Positions 48,903 through 58,804 are shown, counted from the stretch's first letter. The stretch: 64,000 nucleotides of DNA from Pseudomonas sp. GD03919 (GCF_029814935.1 NZ_CP104582.1:2108001-2172000), one strand, 5' to 3'. Translations and numbers: made by a program. The notes: generated from the sequence alone by a model not told the origin.

Positions 48903-49045
48903 TGTGGGAGCGGATTCATCCGCGATTTTCGCGGCGCAGGCCGCGCCGGTAGCTTGGATGAAATCCGGGGTATGGCTGCTGTGTTCCCGGGGTTTCATCC
49001 GGGCTACCGTTGAGTGGTCGCGGCTGAAGCCGCTCCTACAGAATG
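48903..49045. repeat. Pair of REP elements
   Basis: GTGGGAGCGGATTCATCCGCG and, facing it, GTCGCGGCTGAAGCCGCTCC, about 90 bp apart. Both are typical Pseudomonas REP sequences; the sequence between has a direct GGATGAAAT-CCGGG repeat pair. Confidence 0.75.
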
Positions 49046-49142
49046 TGGCGGCGAGCGAAAAACATAGCGAAATAACTTGCGCACCTTTCAGTAACGCAGC
49101 AGCCGGTTAGACTCCGCTTCTACCAAGAAGAAGGGGCTGATC

Positions 49143-50165
49143 ATGAGCGGGCTGTTGCGTGCGCTTCCGTGGCTGTTGCTGGGCTTTTACGCGTTGCCTG
49201 CGGTGGCTGCCGAAGGCCCAATGGTCGAGGTGGTGCCGGTGCGGCAGATGGAGGTGCGCGACGAGCTGATCACCTTCGGTTCGCTGCGTTCCGACGAGTC
49301 GGTGATGATTCGCCCGGAAGTGGAAGGGCGCCTGGCCACCCTGCATTTTCGTGAAGGCCAGGCGGTGACTGCCGGCGATCTGCTGGTCAGTCTCGACGAC
49401 GCCATTGCCCGTGCCGAGTTCGCCCAGGCTCGGGCCAACCTCGACCTCGCCGAGAAAAACTACCAGCGTGCGCAGATGCTGTTTCAGCGTGGCGCCAGCA
49501 ACGCCCAGGCGCGAGACGAGGCGCAAAGCCAGCTCCAGGCCGCACGTGCCAGTCAGGCGCTGGCCCAGGCGCGGCTCGACAAGACCCAGATCAAGGCGCC
49601 CTACGATGGCACGCTCGGCCTGCGCCAGGCCAGCGTCGGCGACTACCTCAGCGCCGGGCAGAACATCGTCAACCTGGAAGAGCTCGACCCGCTCAAGGTC
49701 GACTTCCGTATTCCGCAGAAGGCCGTGGCTCAGGTGCGCCTGGGGCAGACCGTGGAAATCACCCTCGATACATACCCGGATGAACGTTTCCGTGGCGAAA
49801 TCTTCGCCATCAACCCGCGCCTGGATGAAGCCGGGCGTAGCCAGGCCATCCGTGCACATATCGCCAACGATGACCGCCGCCTGCGTCCGGGGCAGTTCGT
49901 GCGTGTCTCGGTGATTCTCGAAGAACGGCCCAACGCGCTGGTAATTCCCGAAGAGGCGGTGATGCCGCAGGGCGACAAGCTGCTGGTCAATCTGTTGGTC
50001 GATGGCAAGGTCGAGCGCCGTGAAGTGACGCTGGGCAAGCGTTTCGACGGCTTGGTCGAGGTGCGTGAAGGTTTGCAAGGCGACGAAACCATTATCAGCG
50101 CCGGTTGGCAGCGTGTACGCGAAGGGCTGGCCGTGCGCAGCAAGAGTGGGGAGCGCCAGCCGTGA
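49143..50165 (+). CDS. RND efflux periplasmic adaptor (MFP)
   Basis: 340 residues: signal peptide MSGLLRALPWLLLGFYALPA, a lipoyl-like domain (VEGRLATLHFREGQAVTAGD), an alpha-hairpin (residues about 85-140, LDLAEKNYQRAQMLFQRGAS), then the beta-barrel and membrane-proximal domains. It links the inner-membrane pump to an outer-membrane channel not encoded here. It overlaps the pump gene by four bases (GTGA). Confidence 0.93.
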   Translation: MSGLLRALPWLLLGFYALPAVAAEGPMVEVVPVRQMEVRDELITFGSLRSDESVMIRPEVEGRLATLHFREGQAVTAGDLLVSLDDAIARAEFAQARANLDLAEKNYQRAQMLFQRGASNAQARDEAQSQLQAARASQALAQARLDKTQIKAPYDGTLGLRQASVGDYLSAGQNIVNLEELDPLKVDFRIPQKAVAQVRLGQTVEITLDTYPDERFRGEIFAINPRLDEAGRSQAIRAHIANDDRRLRPGQFVRVSVILEERPNALVIPEEAVMPQGDKLLVNLLVDGKVERREVTLGKRFDGLVEVREGLQGDETIISAGWQRVREGLAVRSKSGERQP

Positions 50166-53100
50166 CACTCTCTGACGTCTGCATTCGCCGGCCGGTATTC
50201 GCCACCGTCCTGTCGCTGATTGTGGTGCTGTTGGGGCTGATGGCCTACGACCGCCTCAATGTGCGTGAATACCCCAATATCGACGTGCCCATCGTCACCG
50301 TGCAGGTCACCTATCCCGGTGCCAGCCCGGAGATCATGGAGTCGCAGGTGGCGCAGCCAGTGGAAGACGTGCTGTCGGGTATCGAAGGGTTGGATTTAGT
50401 CACCTCCATCAGCCGTGCGGAAAACACCCAGATCACCGCGCAGTTCCGTCTTGGCCGCAGTGCCGATGAGGCGGCCAACGATGTGCGTGACCGCCTTGGG
50501 CGGGTGCGTAACCTGCTGCCCGACGAAGTCGACGAGCCCATCGTGCAGAAGGTCGAGGCCGATGCCCAGCCAGTGGTGTGGATTGCCTTCCATAGCCAGC
50601 AACACAGCGCCATGGAAATCACCGATGTGCTGGAACGGGTGATCAAGGATCGCCTGCAGACCATTCCCGGTGTCTCCGAAGTGCAGGTGCGCGGTGCGCG
50701 TACCTTCTCCATGCGTATCTGGCTCGATCCGGAGAAACTCGCCGCGCACAACCTCACCGTGCAGGACGTGGAAGATGCCCTGCGCCGGCAGAACGTGGAA
50801 ATCCCGGCCGGGCGCATCGAGTCGCGCGAGCGCGAGTTCAGCGTGCTGTCGGAAACCGACTTGCGCACGCCGGAGCAGTTCAACGAGCTGATTCTCGATG
50901 ATTCGCAAGGCTATCTGCTGCGCCTGTCCGATGTTGGCCGCGCCGAAGTGGGGCCGCGCGATGAGCGCACCGTGGTGCGCTTCAACGGTCTGCCGGCGGT
51001 GACCCTGGGCCTGGTCAAGCAGGCCACGGCCAACCCGCTGGATATTTCCGATGGGCTCGAAGCGGCCTGGGACGACGTTCAGGCCTTGTTGCCCGACGGC
51101 ATGAACATGACCGTGGCCAACGACAACTCGCAGTTCATCCGCGAATCCATCGACAACGTCTTTACTACCATCTGGGAAGCCGTGGCGCTGGTCATCCTGA
51201 TCATCTTCATCTTCCTGCGCTCGTTGCGCGCGACGCTGATCCCGCTGGTGACCATTCCGGTGTCGCTGATCGGCGCCTTCGCCCTGATGTCGCTGATGGG
51301 CTTCACCATAAACACCCTGACCCTGCTGGCCATGGTGCTGGCCATCGGTCTGGTGGTGGACGACGCTATCGTCATGCTGGAAAACATCCATCGCCATATC
51401 GAGGCGGGGATGAAACCCATGCAGGCGGCCTTCAAGGGGAGTCGCGAGATCGCCTTCGCGGTGATCGCCATGACCCTGACCCTGGCTGCGGTATTCGCCC
51501 CCATCGGCTTCATGCAGGGGACTACCGGCAAGCTCTTCACCGAGTTCGCCTGGACCCTGGCCGGCTCGGTACTGGTCTCCGGGTTCGTCGCCCTGACGCT
51601 GACGCCGATGATGTGCGCGGTGATGCTCAAACCTCACTCGCACGAGCAGCGCCATGGTCGCGTGTACAACCTGATCGAAGGTTTCCTCAATGGCCTGACC
51701 TACAGCTACAAGCACAGCCTGGATCGCGCCCTGCGCGCCTGGCCGCTGGTGCTCGCTGTACTGCTGGGGGCTTTCGTGCTGTGCGCCTGGCTGTTCGGCG
51801 GCTTGCGCTCCGAGCTGGCGCCAACCGAGGACACCGGCACCATCGTCGGCGTGTTCAATGGCCCGGACGGTGCCACCATCGATTACACGGCGCGCTACGC
51901 CCGTGAGGTGGAGGCCGCTTACGCGAGCATTCCCGAGACTAATCGCTATCTGGTCATTGCGGGTTTTCCGACCGTGGCCCAGGGCATTTCCTTCATGAAG
52001 CTGGAAGACTGGGGCGATCGTGCGCGTAACCAGTTCGAGATTCGCAACGAGTTGCTGCCGCAGTTGCAGGATATCGCCGGTATGCGCGTCACTCCGGTCA
52101 ACCGCCCGCCGCTGGGGCAGAGTGCGCGTAACCAGCCGATCAACTTCGTCGTGCGCTCGTCCATGGAGTACGCCGAACTGCAGGGTTACGTCGATCAACT
52201 GATGGAGCGCATGCGCGACTATCCGGGGGTCGAGGGCCTGGACAGCGACCTCAAGCTCAACTCGCCGCAGTTGCAGATTACCGTCAACCGTGAGCAGGCC
52301 GCTGCTGTTGGCACCGATGTGTCGGTGATCGGCCGCAGCCTGGAAAGTCTGTTCGGCAGCCGTCAGGTGACCCGCTTCAAGCAGAATGGCGAGCAGTATG
52401 ACGTGCTGGTGCAGTTGCAGCACGTCGACCGCAGCAACCCGCAGGATTTGGATCGCGTCTACGTGCGTGACCGCGACGGTGGCATGGTGCAGCTGTCCAA
52501 CCTGATCGAGGTACGTGAAACGGTGGCGCCGCGCGAGCTCAATCACTTCAACCAGCTGCGTGCTGTGACTATCAGTGCCAACGTCGGCACCGGATACACC
52601 CTGGGCGAGGCGCTCAATCACCTGGAAAGCGTGGCGCGCGAGGTGTTCCCGCCGGAAACGCAGTATGACTACACCGGCACGTCGCGTGATTTCAAGGAAT
52701 CCAGTTCGGGCATCCTGCTGATCTTCGCCCTGGCCCTGGCCTTCATCTTCCTGGTGCTGGCAGCGCAGTTTGAAAGCTTCAGCGATCCGCTGATCATTCT
52801 CTTCAGCGTGCCGCTGTCGATGGCCGGTGCCTTGCTGGCGCTGAAGCTGTTCGGTGGCACCTGGAATATCTATTCGCAGATTGGTTTGGTGACCCTGATC
52901 GGTCTGATCACCAAACACGGCATCCTCATCGTCGAGTTCGCCAATCATCTGTTACGTGAGGGCAAGGCCCTGCGCGAGGCGGTGATCGAGGCTTCGGTGC
53001 AGCGCTTGCGGCCGATCCTGATGACCACCGGCGCCATGGTGCTGGGTTCGTTGCCGCTGGCCATTGCCACTGGCGCCGGTGCGGAAAGTCGTCAGCAGAT

Positions 53101-53230
53101 CGGCCTGGTGATCGTTGGCGGGCTCATAGTCGGTACCTTCTTCACCCTGTATGTGATCCCGACGCTGTACCTGCTGCTGCGCCGCTGGGCGCCGCTGCGC
53201 AAGATTGAGGAGGAGCCGGTGGCGGTCTGA
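50162..53230 (+). CDS. RND multidrug efflux permease (HAE1/AcrB-like)
   Basis: 1022 residues from the GTG at 50162. Twelve membrane helices; helix 1 VFATVLSLIVVLLGLMAYDR. The proton relay is in helix 4: IGLVVDDAIVMLENIHRHIE (Asp-Asp) with Lys further on (GLITKHGILIVEFANHLLRE). The two large periplasmic loops are complete. No outer-membrane gene follows, so it probably uses OprM. Substrates unknown; no regulator is adjacent. Confidence 0.94.
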   Translation: MTLSDVCIRRPVFATVLSLIVVLLGLMAYDRLNVREYPNIDVPIVTVQVTYPGASPEIMESQVAQPVEDVLSGIEGLDLVTSISRAENTQITAQFRLGRSADEAANDVRDRLGRVRNLLPDEVDEPIVQKVEADAQPVVWIAFHSQQHSAMEITDVLERVIKDRLQTIPGVSEVQVRGARTFSMRIWLDPEKLAAHNLTVQDVEDALRRQNVEIPAGRIESREREFSVLSETDLRTPEQFNELILDDSQGYLLRLSDVGRAEVGPRDERTVVRFNGLPAVTLGLVKQATANPLDISDGLEAAWDDVQALLPDGMNMTVANDNSQFIRESIDNVFTTIWEAVALVILIIFIFLRSLRATLIPLVTIPVSLIGAFALMSLMGFTINTLTLLAMVLAIGLVVDDAIVMLENIHRHIEAGMKPMQAAFKGSREIAFAVIAMTLTLAAVFAPIGFMQGTTGKLFTEFAWTLAGSVLVSGFVALTLTPMMCAVMLKPHSHEQRHGRVYNLIEGFLNGLTYSYKHSLDRALRAWPLVLAVLLGAFVLCAWLFGGLRSELAPTEDTGTIVGVFNGPDGATIDYTARYAREVEAAYASIPETNRYLVIAGFPTVAQGISFMKLEDWGDRARNQFEIRNELLPQLQDIAGMRVTPVNRPPLGQSARNQPINFVVRSSMEYAELQGYVDQLMERMRDYPGVEGLDSDLKLNSPQLQITVNREQAAAVGTDVSVIGRSLESLFGSRQVTRFKQNGEQYDVLVQLQHVDRSNPQDLDRVYVRDRDGGMVQLSNLIEVRETVAPRELNHFNQLRAVTISANVGTGYTLGEALNHLESVAREVFPPETQYDYTGTSRDFKESSSGILLIFALALAFIFLVLAAQFESFSDPLIILFSVPLSMAGALLALKLFGGTWNIYSQIGLVTLIGLITKHGILIVEFANHLLREGKALREAVIEASVQRLRPILMTTGAMVLGSLPLAIATGAGAESRQQIGLVIVGGLIVGTFFTLYVIPTLYLLLRRWAPLRKIEEEPVAV

Positions 53231-53234
53231 ATCC

Positions 53235-53345
53235 TCCAGGAGGGGCTTTAGCGGCAGTCGCGTCTACGACTGCAGGGATGCAGGGTGCCCGAGCTGAAAG
53301 CCCCTCTCACGGATTACCGTTCAGCTTCGGTCGGCGGATGCAGTA
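53235..53345. repeat. REP-like repeat after the RND operon
   Basis: AGGAGGGGCTTTAGCGGCAG and a facing copy CTGAAAGCCCCTCTCACGG about 60 bp on; the same motif as after fadE. Confidence 0.6.
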
Positions 53346-53399
53346 GGACGGCCAACCCGCTAAACTCGCCCGGTTTTTCGCCACCCTGGATTGCGCCCC

Positions 53400-54230
53400 A
53401 TGCAGCACCCCGCCGAACATTCCCCGCTGGGCAAGTCCAGCCAGTACATCGCCGCATACAGCCCCGAGCTGCTGTTCCCCATCTCGCGCACCACCAAGTG
53501 GGCGGAGCTGGGGCTGGATGGTGCCAGTCTGCCGTATCAGGGGGTGGACTACTGGAACTGCTACGAACTGTCCTGGTTGCTGCCGTCCGGCAAGCCGGTG
53601 GTGGCCATCGGTGAGTTCGCCATCCCGGCTGACTCGCCGAACATCATCGAGTCGAAGTCGTTCAAGCTGTACCTCAATTCGTTGAATCAGTCGGTTTTCA
53701 CCTGTTGGGATGAGGTGCAGGCGACGCTGGTGCGTGATTTGTCGGCGGTGGCCGGCAAGCCAGTGGCGGTGCGTCTGCGCTCTCTGGCTGAGGTTTCCGA
53801 GGAAGGAGTGGCGACGCTACCCGGTCAGTGCATCGATGATCTGGACATCAGCGTCAGCCAGTACGATCACCCGCAGCCCGAGTTGCTGCGTTGCGACGCC
53901 GCGCGTGTGGTGCAGGAGCGTCTGCACAGCCATCTGCTCAAGTCCAACTGCCCGGTTACCGGTCAGCCGGACTGGGGCAGCCTGGTCGTCGAGTACCGCG
54001 GCGCGGCGCTGGATCATGCCAGTCTGCTGGCGTATCTGGTGAGTTTTCGCCAGCATGCCGATTTTCACGAGCAGTGCGTCGAGCGTATCTTCCTCGATCT
54101 GCAGCGCCTGCTGCAGCCGCAGTCGCTGACCGTCTACGCGCGCTACGTGCGCCGCGGCGGACTGGATATCAACCCCTACCGCAGCACTGGGGCGATCACG
54201 CCGGAAAATGGCCGCCTGGCGCGGCAGTGA
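53400..54230 (+). CDS. queF: NADPH-dependent 7-cyano-7-deazaguanine reductase (preQ0 reductase)
   Basis: 276 residues from the ATG at 53400, the length of the two-domain type II Que[15 protein letters not shown] is the NADPH/substrate motif; the catalytic cysteine lies in [20 protein letters not shown]. It makes preQ1 for queuosine in tRNA. A start three codons earlier (TTG) is possible but less likely. Monocistronic, followed by REP-like DNA. Confidence 0.94.
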   Translation: MQHPAEHSPLGKSSQYIAAYSPELLFPISRTTKWAELGLDGASLPYQGVDYWNCYELSWLLPSGKPVVAIGEFAIPADSPNIIESKSFKLYLNSLNQSVFTCWDEVQATLVRDLSAVAGKPVAVRLRSLAEVSEEGVATLPGQCIDDLDISVSQYDHPQPELLRCDAARVVQERLHSHLLKSNCPVTGQPDWGSLVVEYRGAALDHASLLAYLVSFRQHADFHEQCVERIFLDLQRLLQPQSLTVYARYVRRGGLDINPYRSTGAITPENGRLARQ

Positions 54231-54427
54231 TCCTTGAAAAATGCCGCTTGGACAATGCGGCCGTTGTAGGAGCCCCGCCCCGGGGCGAAGCTTTTCGCGT
54301 CAGCCCCGCCCAGGTTCGCGGTGGGGCGCCGCTCCCACACGTTCGATGCATCGACGCTTGGCTAAGTGGCATTGGCCAAGCGGCGACATTTTGCTTGAAA
54401 CGCCGGGCCTGAGCCGGGGCAGGGCAT
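54231..54427. repeat. REP-like element after queF
   Basis: TTGTAGGAGCCCCGCCCCGG and a facing CGCGGTGGGGCGCCGCTCCC form an imperfect pair of the kind common between Pseudomonas genes. Confidence 0.5.
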
Positions 54428-54694
54428 TCAGATGCCCATGTTGGCCAGGCTCTGCATGATGTTGCGCAGGGTGCCGGCAAGCGTGGGATGGCTGGCTTCG
54501 AAGCGTTCCACTGCCAGATTGACGCCATCGACCAGCGTTGCATCAGGTGCAGCAGCGGCTTCTCGTGCCAGTTGTACTTCGATTTCCTGAGTCAGCAGGT
54601 AAAGCGATGCGCGTTCTTCCTCGCTGAGCGGGGTGTCCTGAGCCAGATGTTGATGGAGGGCTTCCAATTGCTGCTGCAGGTCACTTGCGGGCAT
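54428..54694 (-). CDS. DUF4404 family protein
   Basis: 88 residues from the ATG at 54694 (AAGGAG-like site upstream). Two helices with a hydrophobic heptad pattern (LQQQLEALHQHLAQDTPLSE, FEASHPTLAGTLRNIMQSLA), the DUF4404 form. Function unknown. The same neighbour order with queF and the HAD gene occurs in other Pseudomonas. Confidence 0.85.
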   Translation of the reverse strand: MPASDLQQQLEALHQHLAQDTPLSEEERASLYLLTQEIEVQLAREAAAAPDATLVDGVNLAVERFEASHPTLAGTLRNIMQSLANMGI

Positions 54695-54813
54695 GGCGTT
54701 TTCTCCTTGTGGAATCGGCATAGGCATTGACTCCCGGCATGGCCGGAAGTTTTCAATCACATAGCTGAAGGTTAATCCATGCGGGGCGGCTTTGCCTGAT
54801 TCGAGTCAATGGC

Positions 54814-55530
54814 TCAGGGCTTTTCGCCCTTGCTGCGGCGTACGCCGATATCATCCAGGCTGGCCTCGATTTCCCCGAGGTGATCGACGACCGAATGAAC
54901 GCCCAGGCGATAGAGTTGCAGCGTGGCCCTGGCGCGCAAATGCTCCTGTGCGCTCGCCCCCAGTGTCTGCCAGTCGGCCAGGCTGTAGCCGCACAGTGGC
55001 CCGCTAGCGGCCAGGCCGATGGTCCAGCAGCCGGCATTGAGTCCGGCTTGCAGCAGCAGCGGATTCGCGCTGACGACCACGCAGCCATCGAGACGCTCGA
55101 CCTTCAGCTGGCTCAATGCCTGCCAGCAACTGTCTGGCGCAGGCCATGGCCTGGCCTGACGCATCAGTACCGCTTCGATGGTGGTGGGCAACGCTTCTGC
55201 CAGGCGCAGGCTGATATCGGCGGGCAGGTTATCCAGCCAGGCGCAGGACATGCCGGTGGCATGCAGGGTGTGCAGCAACTGTGCAGCACCGGGAGTCAAC
55301 TCGGCATGCTCGCCGGCGACCTCGCTCATTGCCTGCAGCAGCGCTTGCAGCTGTGCTGCGCTTGCCGGCTTGCCGAGCCAGGCGTCAAGTGCCTGTTGCG
55401 GGGTAGCCGCCAGGCTCGCAGTGGTGTCGCGGGGATGCAGCCGTTGCAGGGTGCCGGGCAGCAAGCGGGCGCCGAAGTCGACCAGGCAGCCGGACAGTTG
55501 AAAGATCAGGGCAGTGCAGGGAGCGGGCAT
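54814..55530 (-). CDS. HAD-like (phosphonatase-like) protein lacking the nucleophile
   Basis: 238 residues with the PhnX-like HAD layout. At motif 1, normally D-x-D-G, the sequence is FQLSGCLVDFG: both aspartates are replaced (Gln and Ser). The later loop (CVVVSANPLLLQAGLNAGCW) keeps the fold but not a clear acid pair. A phosphatase or phosphonatase using an aspartyl intermediate seems impossible, so it may be a binding or regulatory protein. Frame and codon use are intact. Confidence 0.75.
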   Translation of the reverse strand: MPAPCTALIFQLSGCLVDFGARLLPGTLQRLHPRDTTASLAATPQQALDAWLGKPASAAQLQALLQAMSEVAGEHAELTPGAAQLLHTLHATGMSCAWLDNLPADISLRLAEALPTTIEAVLMRQARPWPAPDSCWQALSQLKVERLDGCVVVSANPLLLQAGLNAGCWTIGLAASGPLCGYSLADWQTLGASAQEHLRARATLQLYRLGVHSVVDHLGEIEASLDDIGVRRSKGEKP

Positions 55531-55581
55531 GGGATCATCCGTGGCATTGGTCTAGGCCAATCTAATGCTCGAGGGTGACCG

Positions 55582-55992
55582 TTAGATGACGTTGAACGGG
55601 GTGCGTACATGCTCCGGCAGGGCCACCGATCGGCCGCTTTGATAATCGATCCACACCAGTTTGCAGTAACCCTCGCCGTAGAGTGTGTGCGGGTCTTCGC
55701 TCGTGGTCAGTCGGTGTTCGATCACCAGGCTGTTGCGTCCCGCCGCGCCGGCCCTCAGCTCCACTACCACGGTGGCCGGGTGAACCACCGGTTTCAGGTA
55801 GGTATGTTGGGTTTGCAGGACCACCGGGCCGAAGGGTACGTTGCTCATCGGCACGCCAATCTGCTTGAACCAGGCAATACGCGCTTCTTCCAGATACTGT
55901 ATGTAAATGATGTTGTTGACATGCCCGTAGCTGTCCATGTCGCCCCAGCGTACGCCGATATGTGCCGTGTGCAGCAGGATTTTCTCGGTCAT
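55582..55992 (-). CDS. Acyl-CoA thioesterase, hotdog fold (YbgC/FadM-like)
   Basis: 136 residues: VRWGDMDSYGHVNNIIYIQY with the catalytic aspartate and the hotdog helix, EEARIAWFKQIGVPMSNVPF and VVVELRAGAAGRNSLVIEHR. Single-domain 4HBT family. Likely cleaves acyl-CoA; near mlaA and fadE by genus-wide synteny, not operon. Confidence 0.9.
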   Translation of the reverse strand: MTEKILLHTAHIGVRWGDMDSYGHVNNIIYIQYLEEARIAWFKQIGVPMSNVPFGPVVLQTQHTYLKPVVHPATVVVELRAGAAGRNSLVIEHRLTTSEDPHTLYGEGYCKLVWIDYQSGRSVALPEHVRTPFNVI

Positions 55993-56095
55993 CGCTTTTC
56001 TTCGCTATGCTGCCCAATCAGGGCTCCAGGCTTTATACTACGCGGCATTCGGCCCGCTGGCGGTGGCCATATTGGTTCCTCAAGGAGAGATTTAA

Positions 56096-56800
56096 ATGCA
56101 TGTGATCGGTGCTCGCTGGATCGCGCGTCTGAGTGGCCTGATGGCCCTCGTCGGCCTGAGCCTGCTGCCTGCGATGAGTCAGGCCGCTTCGGAAGAAGAT
56201 CCCTGGGAAAGTTTCAATCGCCCCATCTTCCGTTTCAACGATACCGTTGATACCTATGCGCTGAAGCCGATCGCGCAGGGTTATCGCGCGGTTACCCCGC
56301 AGTTTCTCGAAGATGGCGTGCATAACGTCTTCGGCAATATCGGCGATGTTGGCAACCTGGCCAACAACCTGCTGCAGGGCAAGCTGCACAACGCGGGTGT
56401 CGATACCGGGCGCCTGATCTTCAACACCACCTTCGGCCTGTTGGGCTTTTTCGACGTGGCCAAGCATATGGGCTTGCGCAAGAACGATGAAGACTTTGGT
56501 CAGACCCTCGGTGTATGGGGCCTAAACAGCGGTCCTTACCTGGTGATTCCATTCCTCGGCCCGAGCACCGTGCGTGATGCCGGTGGGCGCATCCCGGACA
56601 GTTTTCTGGCTCCCTATGGGTACATGGATCATGTCCCGACCCGTAATGTCACCCGCGGCGTTCAGGTCGTCGATACTCGCGCCAAGCTGTTGCAGGCCGA
56701 GCGCCTGATCAGTGGCGACAAGTACATCTTCATCCGCAATGCCTACCTGCAGAACCGCGAGTTCAAGGTCAGGGACGGGCAGGTGGAAGACGATTTCTAA
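56096..56800 (+). CDS. mlaA: MlaA/VacJ, outer-membrane lipid asymmetry protein
   Basis: 234 residues. Signal peptide ending AMSQA, without a lipobox cysteine (as in other Pseudomonas MlaA), then EDPWESFNRPIFRFNDTVDT, VGNLANNLLQGKLHNAGVDT and GPYLVIPFLGPSTVRDAGGR. It takes misplaced phospholipids from the outer leaflet for transport inward by the Mla system. AAGGAGAGA is 6-7 bases before the ATG. Its terminator is split by an IS. Confidence 0.94.
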   Translation: MHVIGARWIARLSGLMALVGLSLLPAMSQAASEEDPWESFNRPIFRFNDTVDTYALKPIAQGYRAVTPQFLEDGVHNVFGNIGDVGNLANNLLQGKLHNAGVDTGRLIFNTTFGLLGFFDVAKHMGLRKNDEDFGQTLGVWGLNSGPYLVIPFLGPSTVRDAGGRIPDSFLAPYGYMDHVPTRNVTRGVQVVDTRAKLLQAERLISGDKYIFIRNAYLQNREFKVRDGQVEDDF

Positions 56801-56814
56801 GCCCTGAGAAATGT

Positions 56815-56834
56815 GAAAAAGGCGGCCCTGGGCC
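56815..56834 (+). terminator. mlaA terminator, split by IS4-family insertion (left part)
   Basis: AAAAAGGCGGCCCTGGGCC is followed by the IS; its other half (58261-58276, GCCCTGGGCCGCCTTTTT) lies on the far side. Without the IS and one 10-bp duplicate, the two join into a perfect stem AAAAAGGCGGCC/GGCCGCCTTTTT with a three-base loop. Confidence 0.85.
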
Positions 56835-56884
56835 TAATGCCAGTCAGTTAAGCGCTACAGCTTGACCTTCTGCGCGCTGAAACG

Positions 56885-56917
56885 AAAATCCGATGCTTGT
56901 TTGGAGCATCGGATTTT
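56885..56917 (+). terminator. Terminator hairpin just before the transposase start
   Basis: AAAATCCGATGC and its exact reverse complement, loop of nine, end in six Ts directly followed by the ATG at 56920. It would stop transcription entering from mlaA, limiting transposase synthesis. Confidence 0.75.
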
Positions 56918-56919
56918 TT

Positions 56920-58251
56920 ATGCGACTTTCCCGCGCCTTGGCACTGACTCACGAAGCGGCTTCTGCCACCCACTCCCTTGACGAGCTGGGGGTGCTGCTT
57001 GATCCAGACCTAGTTAGCACCGCACTGGAAACGGCGGGAGTGGCGACCCTGCGTAAGCGACGTCTCCCTCTTGAAGCCATGATCTGGTGCGTGATCGCCA
57101 TGGCGTTGTTTCGCCGGATGTCGGCCTGGGATGCCGCGAGCCGTATGGGCATCATGCTGCCTGGGCAGAAGCCATTGGTAGCACCCAGTGCAATCGTGCA
57201 AGGTCGCCAGCGTTTGGGCAGCGCTGCGGTGCGAGAAGTCTTTTCCCTGACTCAACAACGCTGGCATGCCAGCGCCAATCACCCCACTTGGGCCGGTTTG
57301 CGCCTGCTCAGTGTCGATGGCGTGGTCTGGCGCACGCCGGATACGGATGACAACCGCAAGCACTATGGCAGCGCCAGTAATCAGCATGGCGATACCGGCT
57401 ATCCCCAAGTTCGCATGGTCTGCCAGATGGAGCTGACCAGCCACATGCTGGTGAGTAGTGCTTTTGCCGGCTACCACAGCAACGAGATGAAACTGGCCGA
57501 ACAACTGATCGACAGTACACCCGATCACTCGCTGACCTTGTTCGACCGTGGCTTCTATTCACTGGGGTTACTTCATCGCTGGCAACAGACAGGCACTCAG
57601 CGCCATTGGTTACTGCCGCTGCGCAAGGATGCTCAATACGAGGTGCTGCGTAAGTTAGGGCGCCACGATGCCATCGTCTCGCTAAAGACCTCGCCGCAGG
57701 CGCGTAAACAATGGCCCGATCTGCCAGACACGCTACAGGCTCGGTTATTAAGCAAGACCATCAAGGGCAAAGTGCGGCAGGTACTGACCTCAATGATCGA
57801 TCCTCTGCGCTTCCCTCCAGACGAAATCGTGGATCTGTACAGCCAGCGTTGGGAAATCGAACTGGGCTATCGAGAAATGAAGCAAGGCATGCTCGCGGGT
57901 CACTACACACTGCGTAGTAAAACGCCGGAGATGATTGAACAAGAACTGTGGGGCGTACTACTGGGGTACAACCTGCTGCGTTATCAAATGCTGGAAATGA
58001 GCCGCCACTGCCCTGGCATCTACCCCTGCGAAATGAGTTTTACCGCTTGCACCTGGGCGATTCTGGGCTTCTTGAACGGGGTCTCTTTGAATCATCCAGG
58101 CAACATCCCTCGCTACCTGGCCGAACTACAGGCCTCGGCCATGCACTACGTCCTACCTCATCGTCGTGAGGATCGCAGTTATCCACGAGCGGTCAAACCC
58201 AAGCCGTCCAAGTATCCGACCAGAAATAAAAATGCCAGTCAGCTTAACTGA
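56920..58251 (+). CDS. IS4-family transposase
   Basis: 443 residues from the ATG at 56920. DDE residues: [13 protein letters not shown] (Asp), [14 protein letters not shown] (Asp) and the YREMK motif in [20 protein letters not shown] (Glu). DUF4372-like N-terminal region ([20 protein letters not shown]). The stop codon lies inside the right inverted repeat. Gene appears intact. Starts 27 bases upstream would be inside the terminator hairpin and are unlikely. Confidence 0.93.
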   Translation: MRLSRALALTHEAASATHSLDELGVLLDPDLVSTALETAGVATLRKRRLPLEAMIWCVIAMALFRRMSAWDAASRMGIMLPGQKPLVAPSAIVQGRQRLGSAAVREVFSLTQQRWHASANHPTWAGLRLLSVDGVVWRTPDTDDNRKHYGSASNQHGDTGYPQVRMVCQMELTSHMLVSSAFAGYHSNEMKLAEQLIDSTPDHSLTLFDRGFYSLGLLHRWQQTGTQRHWLLPLRKDAQYEVLRKLGRHDAIVSLKTSPQARKQWPDLPDTLQARLLSKTIKGKVRQVLTSMIDPLRFPPDEIVDLYSQRWEIELGYREMKQGMLAGHYTLRSKTPEMIEQELWGVLLGYNLLRYQMLEMSRHCPGIYPCEMSFTACTWAILGFLNGVSLNHPGNIPRYLAELQASAMHYVLPHRREDRSYPRAVKPKPSKYPTRNKNASQLN

Positions 58252-58292
58252 CTGGCATTAGCCCTGGGCCGCCTTTTTCGTAAATGCTGATG

Positions 58293-58592
58293 TCAGCTCA
58301 TGGAAATGATCGCCAGGCCCAGTGATTGTCGGCCATCGCCCAGATCACTGATCCGAACCACCTCCGCATGGGCATCCAGGCCTGCCAGTTCACTGTGTTC
58401 CGAGGGGATGTGAACCTTGACCTTGTCGCCGGTGCTCAGTGCGACTTCAGCCTCGATCTGCATGCCAGTGCTCGACAGATCCAGGCACAGTGCAGGAATT
58501 TCCTGGCCAGCATGATGGAGGATGACTGCAGTTTCCAATCGCATGCGGATGTAGTCGCGCTTCTCGCTGTACGCTCGATCATTCTGACTCAT
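58293..58592 (-). CDS. PilZ-domain protein
   Basis: 99 residues. The c-di-GMP site is there: RDYIRMRLE (R-x3-R) and LDLSSTGMQIEAE (D/N-x-S-x-x-G). A stand-alone PilZ protein that can bind c-di-GMP and affect motility or biofilm. It is convergent with the IS and divergent from the response regulator gene, which may be partner in signalling. Confidence 0.88.
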   Translation of the reverse strand: MSQNDRAYSEKRDYIRMRLETAVILHHAGQEIPALCLDLSSTGMQIEAEVALSTGDKVKVHIPSEHSELAGLDAHAEVVRISDLGDGRQSLGLAIISMS

Positions 58593-58804
58593 AGACCCTG
58601 TCCTCTTCTTATGAGCTGTTCTGCGGCCCTTATAACTCCCGCCGATTTGACCTGTAAAGCCGCCGGGCGACCACCGGTTCCAGCTTGAATCGGGCGGCAG
58701 ATGGGAGTACCGTCTGCCCCTGAAATCGCCCTGGCACCCTGATGAGGTGCCGCGCCACGGGCAGTGATCATAAATTGCCCCGGCGCAGTTTGCCTGGATA
58801 TCCC

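Larger units (their letters stand above)
56835..58260 (+). mobile_element. IS4-family insertion sequence, 1426 bp
   Basis: 19-bp perfect inverted repeats TAATGCCAGTCAGTTAAGC at both ends, flanked by the 10-bp direct repeat GCCCTGGGCC (56825-56834 and 58261-58270). One transposase gene. The target is the loop and upper stem of the mlaA terminator, with no harm to a gene. Confidence 0.95.

Noticed and set aside
50396..52948. An 850-residue open frame antisense to the RND permease
   Set aside because: Same GC-shadow effect; composition rich in His/Gln/Arg/Gly and no start site.
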